Part shown: in pieces, positions 6,676 through 11,919 of the stretch
Layout of the letters: every line of letters starts with the position of its first letter
How positions within the stretch are numbered: the first letter of the stretch is position 1
From: an uncultured Pleurocapsa sp.
GTDB taxonomy: Bacteria > Cyanobacteriota > Cyanobacteriia > Cyanobacteriales > Xenococcaceae
Assembly: GCA_937884735.1 (NCBI GenBank)
Contig: CAKZYI010000452.1
Location: 1-11,919 of the forward strand
Length of the DNA stretch: 11,919 bases
Reading direction: 5' to 3'
Position numbers and translations under genes: made by a program
The notes under the pieces: model-generated
What the model was told of the DNA's origin: nothing
The model's input: only the letters and a program-made list of their open reading frames with translations
Databases searched by the model: none

Positions 6676-7860
6676 TTACTCAGCAGTTACTAACCTAGAG
6701 TATAAATTGTTAGGTAAGTAGCTAGTAGACAATTTCTGAGCTGCGTTCTTTAGCTGTTCCAATCTTTGAGGATCGTCTACAATTTCTTGAATCAAAGCTA
6801 CCAAAGTATCATAACTATCAAAAAATAACGTGCAATCATAGAACTCTTGAGATACATTATATTCTCTGGGCAGAACTCCAGGCTTGGCTGCTCTGAGCAT
6901 ATTGAATATCATCCCAGACTCTTTTGTTTTGCCGTAAACTTCTGTACTATTTTTGCTTATAAACTGGTTATTTAATAATAGATCGCAATTGGCGATCGCT
7001 TTATCAAATTCTTCTCCATAGACAAACGTGTCATGGTACAAGACCTGGTAGCCGCTGTCAATTAGCTTTTGGATTGCCGCGCTCATTTCATCTTTTTCAC
7101 GGTCGGTAATGTATCCCAGCAAATAAAGATCGATGCGATCTTTTAGAGCATCGGCATGTTTTTCTAAAACTTCAAACAACGACAAATAATCTCGTTTTGC
7201 TTGAGTAATCACGCCAGGTATACAAATTCGCAATATTTTGTTGTCACCAGAAGAGTCTTCCATTCCCTCATATATGGCAAAGGGGAAAATTGTAATTGGC
7301 GATTTACAAGAGTATTCTTCTAGGGCTTCTTTTTGTCCTTCACTATGGACTATCAGCTTAAGATTATAATTGCGATCGAAATTGGCAAGCATCTTTTTTC
7401 GTATTGGTCGATAAACCAGATAATCTCGTACCGCACGAGCAATTATACGAACATACTGTCTGTTTTGATCTTTGTTCTTAAGACTAGGAATCAAAGTATT
7501 GATAGCACGGCTGAAATCATCGTTATACCATTCTTCAATCTGGTGTACATGAAAATAAATATCTTTAGTTTGGGGTTTAAATTGCCCAAATTCCAAGTAA
7601 TTATCGAAGATAGTACAAATATGTATGCGGTCAAAAGCAATTTTTTCCGCATCGTCTAATAGCTTTTTTAAAGATTGGTTCTCATCTAAAATGACTAACT
7701 TAGAGTTATTTGGTAAACCGTTTTCTAAAAGTGCTTTTTCTATTGAAGGTAGGGTATAAACTATTATCTCGTTGTTGGGATCGCTAGCGTAAGTTTTAAG
7801 TAAACCATTGACAGCTGAATAATGGTTCGGTTCACTAACTTCAAATATTCCAATAATCAT
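6676..7860 (-). CDS. Putative GT-B-fold glycosyltransferase, divergent
   Basis: A 394-residue soluble protein with the two-domain layout of GT-B glycosyltransferases, but only distantly like GT4 members. The N-terminal domain starts with the strand MIIGIFEVSEPNHYSAVNGLL (1-21) and contains YFHVHQIEEWYND (102-114) and LIVHSEGQKEAL (169-180), positions where related enzymes have acceptor-side strands. The C-terminal domain opens with RICIPGVITQAKRDYLSLFEVL (211-232), the typical I-P-G-x-I-x-x-x-R-x-D-Y lead, then DLYLLGY (244-250) and YGKTKESGMIFNMLRAAKPGVLP (309-331) where a donor-binding Glu (314) is expected. It is the only - strand gene inside the locus, convergent with the glycosyltransferase at 5464-6438 and divergent from the epimerase. 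The ATG at 7858-7860 has no recognisable Shine-Dalgarno. It probably adds a sugar of the repeat unit; donor unknown. It could be a non-catalytic GT-like protein. Confidence 0.75.
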   Translation of the reverse strand: MIIGIFEVSEPNHYSAVNGLLKTYASDPNNEIIVYTLPSIEKALLENGLPNNSKLVILDENQSLKKLLDDAEKIAFDRIHICTIFDNYLEFGQFKPQTKDIYFHVHQIEEWYNDDFSRAINTLIPSLKNKDQNRQYVRIIARAVRDYLVYRPIRKKMLANFDRNYNLKLIVHSEGQKEALEEYSCKSPITIFPFAIYEGMEDSSGDNKILRICIPGVITQAKRDYLSLFEVLEKHADALKDRIDLYLLGYITDREKDEMSAAIQKLIDSGYQVLYHDTFVYGEEFDKAIANCDLLLNNQFISKNSTEVYGKTKESGMIFNMLRAAKPGVLPREYNVSQEFYDCTLFFDSYDTLVALIQEIVDDPQRLEQLKNAAQKLSTSYLPNNLYSRLVTAE

Positions 7861-8310
7861 AAGGACAATATTTTGACTAAAAACTATTAATACTTAAACA
7901 AAAATAACTAAACTCTCTTTTTTCCTTACTTGCCCTAACTATAGATAACAAAATGTCGAATTAGGGTTGATTGCCCGACTTCGGAAATGCTTATTGTAAC
8001 CAAGCAAACAGAACTTTACTTATCTACGAAGTTTCTACTTTTAAGATTAAGAGTTTATTTTTTTAAACTTAGTAATCATACCATTGTTGTAATTTTTTTG
8101 TCTAAATATTTTTATCATGAAGTTTGCATATTGACTATCGACATATTCACGACTTCCATAGTAATATGGCAAGAATTCCTTGTGAATATACTTAGTAGAA
8201 AATACATAAAAACTAGATAAAAAGATTGAATTGAAGCATCTTTTGATCGGGGTTATGTAAATACACTTAGAAGCAAATTAAAATTAGTAGTTAGAAAACA
8301 TAGTTCAAGT
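7861..8310. other. 450-bp divergent intergenic region
   Basis: AT-rich spacer between two genes pointing away from each other, so promoters for both should lie here. On the - strand side a TATAGT (plus positions 7939-7944, read in reverse complement) lies about 80 nt before the ATG, within a hairpin-capable segment (CCCTAA 7933-7938 with TTAGGG 7961-7966). On the + side a TTGACT is at 8131 without a good -10 at proper spacing. I cannot assign promoters firmly. A 77-codon open frame (7987-8220) inside it looks spurious. Confidence 0.5.
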
Positions 8311-9378
8311 ATGGGCGTAGCAATTATCACTGGTTCGGCTGGTTTGATTGGCTCTGAAGCCGTAAGATTTTTCAGCAGTATAGGAATGGATGTTGTTGGA
8401 ATAGACAACGACATGCGGAAGTTCTTTTTCGGGGAAGAAGCTTCAACCAAATGGAATCGCCAAAGATTAGAAAAAGAGATTGATAACTACGAGCATAAAG
8501 AAGTAGATATCAGAAACTACAAAGATATCAAAGCAATATTTCAGCATTATGGTAAGGATATTTCTTTAATTATTCATACCGCAGCTCAACCATCTCATGA
8601 CTGGGCTGCAAGCGATCCTTTTTCCGATTTTACTGTTAATGCTAACGGTACGCTCAATCTACTTCAAGCAACTCGTGAATATTGTCCCGAGGCAGTATTT
8701 ATTTTCACTTCTACTAATAAAGTGTACGGTGATACCCCTAACGCTCTCCCTCTTATTGAGCAAGAAAAACGCTGGGAAATAGATGAATCTCATGCTTACC
8801 ATTCAGGGATTCCTGAAACCATGAGTATCGATAACTGTAAGCACTCTTTATTTGGCGCATCCAAAGTTGCTGCCGATGTTTTAGTTCAGGAATATGGACG
8901 TTACTTTGGTATTCGCACAGCTTCTTTTAGAGGGGGTTGTCTGACTGGTCCAAATCATTCTGGAACAGAACTTCACGGTTTTCTAGCTTACCTAGTCAAG
9001 TGTACTGCTATTGGCAAGCCATATACAATATACGGTTATAAGGGAAAACAAGTCCGCGATAATATTCATTCATCAGATTTAATTGCTGCATTCTACGAAT
9101 TTTACAAAAATCCCCGTGTTGCTGAAATATACAACATCGGTGGTGGTAGAGAAAGCAACTGCTCAATGCTCGAAGCGATTGAAATTTCTGAAAAACTTTC
9201 AGGGAAGAAACTAGACTATTCCTACACAGATGATAATCGCAGCGGAGATCATATTTGGTACATCAGCGATTTAGCTAAATTCAAGTCTCACTATCCAGAT
9301 TGGTCGCTCAAATATAATATCAATCAAATTTTGACTGAGATTTATGAAAGTGGTGTAGAAAGATGGAATGAACAATGA
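8311..9378 (+). CDS. NAD-dependent sugar-nucleotide epimerase (extended SDR; CDP-paratose 2-epimerase-like)
   Basis: Cytoplasmic extended short-chain dehydrogenase/reductase that interconverts NDP-sugars. The NAD-binding Rossmann start is TGSAGLIG (7-14) with the adenine-ribose acidic residue at VVGIDND (28-34). Next come HTAAQPSHDWA (89-99), TSTNKVYG (133-140), LFGASK (180-185), FRGGCLTGPNHSGTELHGF (206-224), KGKQVRDNIHSSDL (244-257), YNIGGGRESNCSMLEAI (274-290) and GDHIWYISD (312-320). This order and wording match the group annotated as CDP-paratose 2-epimerase-like, about 350 residues, so 355 is full length. Oddly, the usual Y-x-x-x-K reads F181-G-A-S-K185. The ATG at 8311 begins directly with the first beta strand. 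Its last codons overlap the next gene by 4 nt (ATGA), so it supplies a sugar for the same pathway. The exact substrate is not determined. Confidence 0.9.
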   Translation: MGVAIITGSAGLIGSEAVRFFSSIGMDVVGIDNDMRKFFFGEEASTKWNRQRLEKEIDNYEHKEVDIRNYKDIKAIFQHYGKDISLIIHTAAQPSHDWAASDPFSDFTVNANGTLNLLQATREYCPEAVFIFTSTNKVYGDTPNALPLIEQEKRWEIDESHAYHSGIPETMSIDNCKHSLFGASKVAADVLVQEYGRYFGIRTASFRGGCLTGPNHSGTELHGFLAYLVKCTAIGKPYTIYGYKGKQVRDNIHSSDLIAAFYEFYKNPRVAEIYNIGGGRESNCSMLEAIEISEKLSGKKLDYSYTDDNRSGDHIWYISDLAKFKSHYPDWSLKYNINQILTEIYESGVERWNEQ

Positions 9379-10181
9379 TTAACGAAGGAAAACACTCCAT
9401 ATTAGGCATTAATATTAATGCAGTAGATTACGAATCGGCAGTAGACAAAATCACTACCGCAGCCAAAGAAAAAAAAGCCTGTTCTGTAAGTGCTTTGGCA
9501 GTACATGGCGTCATGACGGGCTTTTTGGACCGCGTTCACGCCAGACGCTTGAATGGTTTAGATTTGGTTGTACCAGATGGACAACCAGTGCGCTGGGCAC
9601 TATCTTGGCTCCATGGAAAACAACTACCTGACCGCGTATATGGTCCTAATCTGACTTTAAAAGTAGCAGAATCTTTAACCAAGGAAGGGTTGAGCATTTA
9701 TCTCTATGGTAGCAAAGAAGAAACTTTGAAAAAATTTGCTCATAATTTAGCTCAAATGTATCCTGGACTAAAAGTTGCAGGAATGGAAGCTTCTAAATTT
9801 AGAAGACTTTCTGATTCAGAAAGGTTGGAATTAGTGCAGAGGATCAAAGCTAGTGGCGCAAATGCTGTTTTTCTCGGTCTGGGTTGTCCTAGACAAGAAA
9901 CTTGGGCTTATGAATATCGCAACTTACTCAATATTCCCATTTTGGCTGTTGGTGCTGCCTTTGATTTTCATGCAGGAACTCTACCTCAAGCTCCAAAATG
10001 GATGCAAGATGCTGGTTTAGAATGGTTTTTTCGTCTAACTCAAGAGCCAAAAAGATTATGGCAGCGTTATGCGGTTCTTAATCCCCTTTATTTGTGGCAT
10101 ATTGTTCAACAGTATTTGGGACTTAAAAAATTCTCTCCAACAATGCCTGATGGAAATGAGAAGATTGAATCCTATGGATAA
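9375..10181 (+). CDS. WecG/TagA/CpsF family glycosyltransferase (GT26)
   Basis: Membrane-associated glycosyltransferase of family GT26, which usually adds the second sugar (for example ManNAc, ManNAcA or glucose types) to a polyprenyl-pyrophosphate-linked first sugar. Conserved blocks are VPDGQPVRWA (66-75, with the proposed catalytic Asp68), LPDRVYGPNL (84-93), SIYLYGSKEE (107-116), AVFLGLGCPRQETWAYE (164-180), AVGAAFDFHAGTLPQAPKWM (191-210) and the C-terminal GLEWFFRLTQEPKRLWQRY (214-232), a basic amphipathic tail that in TagA contacts the membrane. The T-A-N site of TagA reads S39-A40-L41 here. The length of 268 is typical. The start codon overlaps the epimerase stop (ATGA), indicating translational coupling, and a weak GGA lies about 9 nt upstream. 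It should act early in repeat-unit assembly. Confidence 0.94.
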   Translation: MINEGKHSILGININAVDYESAVDKITTAAKEKKACSVSALAVHGVMTGFLDRVHARRLNGLDLVVPDGQPVRWALSWLHGKQLPDRVYGPNLTLKVAESLTKEGLSIYLYGSKEETLKKFAHNLAQMYPGLKVAGMEASKFRRLSDSERLELVQRIKASGANAVFLGLGCPRQETWAYEYRNLLNIPILAVGAAFDFHAGTLPQAPKWMQDAGLEWFFRLTQEPKRLWQRYAVLNPLYLWHIVQQYLGLKKFSPTMPDGNEKIESYG

Positions 10182-10192
10182 ATTGCTACAGT

Positions 10193-10216
10193 AAAATGAG
10201 CAAAAAAATGAGCAAA
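10193..10216. repeat. Perfect 12-bp tandem duplication
   Basis: The unit aaaatgagcaaa occurs twice back to back (10193-10204 and 10205-10216), just after the GT26 stop and followed by a short T run. It looks like a small slippage duplication; no function is evident. Confidence 0.6.
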
Positions 10217-10283
10217 TTTTTCTAATTATCGCTTTACGTTATCTTTACAATAGTATCTTTAACTTAAACTAGACCGAAGTACA

Positions 10284-10344
10284 GTCTGCAAATTAATATA
10301 GAGTGTCTCTTTTGTTAGATTGATTCTATATTTAATTTGTAGAC
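10284..10344 (+). promoter_or_regulatory. Long imperfect hairpin in the sulfotransferase leader
   Basis: Positions 10284-10302 pair with 10325-10344: 19 base pairs with one G-T wobble (10288/10340) and one bulged T (10333), and two more weak pairs toward the loop. It ends 22 nt before the sulfotransferase ATG and has no clean T-tract. A possible promoter, TAGACC at 10270 and TAATAT at 10294 with an 18-nt spacer, overlaps the left arm. It may be a leader structure controlling the sulfotransferase, a terminator for the epimerase-GT26 unit, or a degraded mobile repeat. Confidence 0.45.
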
Positions 10345-10366
10345 AGCTTACTTGTTTTACCGTATT

Positions 10367-11161
10367 ATGTTGTCATTTTTCAACACACCCTTAGAGTCAA
10401 CAATCAAACGCCAATTCCGAGTTCCTTTCGTAGATGAAGATAGTCAAAAATTAATTATTCATTGTTGCTATCACAAAGTAGGCACTGCTTGGTTTATTAG
10501 AATCTTGAGAAGCACCGCTCGATACTATGGTTTAAACTTTCAATGTTCCACTCAAGACGAGCTTAATAGAAATACGGATATTTTCATGGAGTACATGAGT
10601 CGGATTGATATAGATAAACTCCCCGACTATGTAGGTTCCCATATGATCAGAGATCCTAGAGATATGATTATTTCTGCCTATTTCTATCATTTGTGGACAA
10701 AGGAAGAGTGGGCTCACATTCCTCGCAAAAGCTTGAACAATCTAACTTATCAACAACATCTAAAATCTCTCAATCAAGAAGATGGTCTTCTTGCAGAAAT
10801 GAATGGTACTTCTAAAGAAGTAATAGAAGAAATGTCTCGCTGGAATTATGATAATCCAGACTTTTTGGAGATTAAATACGAAGACTTAATTAAAGATGAA
10901 AGTGCCGTTTTTTATAAACTGTTTCAACATTATAGTTTTCGGGAAGAAGCAATTCAAAATTGTCTACAAATAACCGAGAAATACAGTTTTAATAACAGAA
11001 CTAAACGTAAAAAAGGAACGGTTGACAATCAATCCCATCTTCGTTCTGGCCGTATAGGAGAGTGGAAGGAAATATTTACGGAAAAACATAAATATTCTTT
11101 TAAAGAATTATTTGGAGATGTTTTAATTCGATTAGGTTACGAAGTTAATAATGATTGGTAG
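10367..11161 (+). CDS. PAPS-dependent sulfotransferase
   Basis: Cytosolic-type sulfotransferase (Sulfotransfer_1 fold) that moves sulfate from PAPS to a hydroxyl or amino group. Numbered from the ATG at 10367, the 5'-phosphosulfate loop is CYHKVGTAW (34-42, Lys37), matching the family T-Y-P-K-S-G-T-x-W; the 3'-phosphate site is IRDPRDMIISAYFYH (94-108, Arg95, Ser103); LEIKYEDL (167-174) is the usual conserved strand; and the late block near GTVDNQSHLRSGRIGEWKEIF (217-237) matches the R-x-G-x-x-G-x-W-K pattern. Length 264 is normal. A TTG at 10352 is also in frame, but the ATG is preferred because the extra five residues do not resemble the family. It lies in a polysaccharide locus, so the acceptor is probably a sugar of the repeat unit or polymer. 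It ends 32 nt from the convergent rodA. Loss of the usual Pro in the loop (His36 here) is a family variation. Confidence 0.92.
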   Translation: MLSFFNTPLESTIKRQFRVPFVDEDSQKLIIHCCYHKVGTAWFIRILRSTARYYGLNFQCSTQDELNRNTDIFMEYMSRIDIDKLPDYVGSHMIRDPRDMIISAYFYHLWTKEEWAHIPRKSLNNLTYQQHLKSLNQEDGLLAEMNGTSKEVIEEMSRWNYDNPDFLEIKYEDLIKDESAVFYKLFQHYSFREEAIQNCLQITEKYSFNNRTKRKKGTVDNQSHLRSGRIGEWKEIFTEKHKYSFKELFGDVLIRLGYEVNNDW

Positions 11162-11193
11162 ACCTAAGGTCAAAAATGCAATTAAAAACTAGT

Positions 11194-11919
11194 TTAGCGC
11201 GATCGCCTTACCTTATTCTCTCTAAAATTAGCTACGGATTCAACCAACCCTAAACTAATAAAACCCGAAAGTAGAGAAGATCGTCCATAACTCATCCAAG
11301 GCAAGGGAATTCCTGTAATTGGAGCAAGCCCAATAGTCATACTCAAATTAATTACAGTTTGGAAAGCGATAATTGCTAAAACACCAATAGCCATTAGGGA
11401 ACCAAAATTGTCACTAGCCGTACAGGCAATCAAGATCAAGCGCATACAAATTAGCCAAAATGCTCCAAGCAGCAAAATACTGCCGATAAAGCCAAACTCT
11501 TCTCCCACCGCTGAGAATATAAAATCTGTGTGCTGTTCGGGTATAAAATCAAGCTGGGTTTGTGTTCCCTGATGCCATCCTTTTCCCCAAAGCTTTCCAG
11601 CACCGATAGCAATGCGAGATTGAATCAAGTGATACCCACCTCCAAGAGGATCTTGTTCGGGGTCGAGAAACATAATCAACCTTGCTTTCTGGTAATCTTT
11701 TAGTATTCCCCAAAAAAAATTACCCAACTCTACCGCCCCTAAATTAATCGCCACCGAACTAAGGGTAGAAACAACTTTGCCTGGTAAAGTCAACCAAGCA
11801 ATTCCTGCTACACTTAAAACCCAAAGCAGCCAACCAGGAAGATATAAATGGTATAAAATAGCTGAAAATAGAGGAGACACCATCAAAATCAGCCAGCCAG
11901 TCTTAGCGTTTGCCCAATA
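11194..11919 (-). CDS. rodA: RodA peptidoglycan glycosyltransferase (SEDS family), C-terminal part
   Basis: Rod-shape-determining SEDS protein, an inner-membrane glycosyltransferase that polymerises lipid II for side-wall growth together with a class B PBP. The frame stays open to the right edge, so the N-terminal 130-190 residues are outside; 241 residues are visible. The TTG and ATG codons near 11884 are internal. Diagnostic blocks are DYQKARLIMFLDPEQDPLGGGYH, IQSRIAIGAGKLWGKGW, and PEQHTDFIFSAVGEEFGFIG with the Asp known to be essential in SEDS proteins, then GLAPITGIPLPWMSYGRSSLL and a short basic tail. This set distinguishes RodA from FtsW. The coding end includes a HIP1 octamer (11199-11206). 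It is convergent with the sulfotransferase and is a housekeeping gene, so it marks the end of the polysaccharide locus. Confidence 0.95.
   Translation of the reverse strand, partial: YWANAKTGWLILMVSPLFSAILYHLYLPGWLLWVLSVAGIAWLTLPGKVVSTLSSVAINLGAVELGNFFWGILKDYQKARLIMFLDPEQDPLGGGYHLIQSRIAIGAGKLWGKGWHQGTQTQLDFIPEQHTDFIFSAVGEEFGFIGSILLLGAFWLICMRLILIACTASDNFGSLMAIGVLAIIAFQTVINLSMTIGLAPITGIPLPWMSYGRSSLLSGFISLGLVESVANFRENKVRRSR

Noticed and set aside
7333..7659. 108-codon frame on + opposite the reversed glycosyltransferase
   Set aside because: It lies wholly antisense to a better supported gene and has no family features.
7987..8220. 77-codon open frame in the divergent spacer
   Set aside because: The product is rich in I, L, F, Y and K as expected from random AT-rich DNA, no ribosome site precedes it, and it matches nothing I recognise.
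11884..11886. TTG/ATG near 11884 as the start of a short RodA-like protein
   Set aside because: The frame remains open to the right edge with plausible RodA sequence, so this is an internal position of a longer gene.
1..11919. CRISPR array, tRNA or rRNA gene, insertion sequence
   Set aside because: No regularly spaced repeats, no tRNA-like cloverleaf, no rRNA sequence, and no transposase or paired terminal repeats with target duplication were seen.

Overview
The DNA looks cyanobacterial. It is AT-rich, carries five copies of the octamer GCGATCGC (HIP1, the hallmark repeat of many cyanobacterial genomes), and has a purine-rich heptamer run (gggaata-like, 6526-6548) of a kind common between genes in filamentous and baeocyte-forming cyanobacteria. 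Several proteins also match cyanobacterial family styles, notably the O-antigen ligase-like protein and the RodA end. Genus cannot be fixed from this window.

Most of the window (2-11161) is one stretch of a Wzx/Wzy-type cell-surface or extracellular polysaccharide locus. On the + strand, in order: an O-antigen polymerase/ligase-like membrane protein cut by the left edge; a Wzx-type flippase 4 nt behind it; an exported GH10 glycoside hydrolase with a twin-arginine-like signal, closed by a clear hairpin terminator; an unrecognised six-helix membrane protein; 600 bp without genes; and a GT4-like glycosyltransferase. A single gene on the - strand (6676-7860) encodes a second, divergent GT-B-like glycosyltransferase. 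It is convergent with the gene before it and separated by 450 bp from a divergent two-gene unit, an NAD-dependent sugar-nucleotide epimerase (CDP-paratose 2-epimerase-like) overlapping a WecG/TagA/CpsF (GT26) glycosyltransferase by ATGA. A PAPS-dependent sulfotransferase follows, with a long imperfect hairpin just upstream. The right edge is the C-terminal part of rodA on the - strand, a housekeeping cell-shape gene that marks the border of the locus.

Read together: the epimerase makes an activated sugar, the three glycosyltransferases build a lipid-linked repeat unit on the cytoplasmic side, Wzx flips it, the Wzy-like protein polymerises it, the sulfotransferase adds sulfate, and the exported GH10 enzyme probably trims or releases the polymer. 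The priming phosphoglycosyltransferase and the PCP/OPX export proteins are not in the window. The combination resembles sulfated-exopolysaccharide loci such as xss (synechan) of Synechocystis PCC 6803. The most unusual points are a GH10 enzyme lacking the usual substrate-binding E-N-x-x-K motif while keeping both catalytic glutamates, an epimerase with Phe where the SDR catalytic Tyr normally sits, and the unrecognised membrane protein with acidic/His motifs inside its helices.
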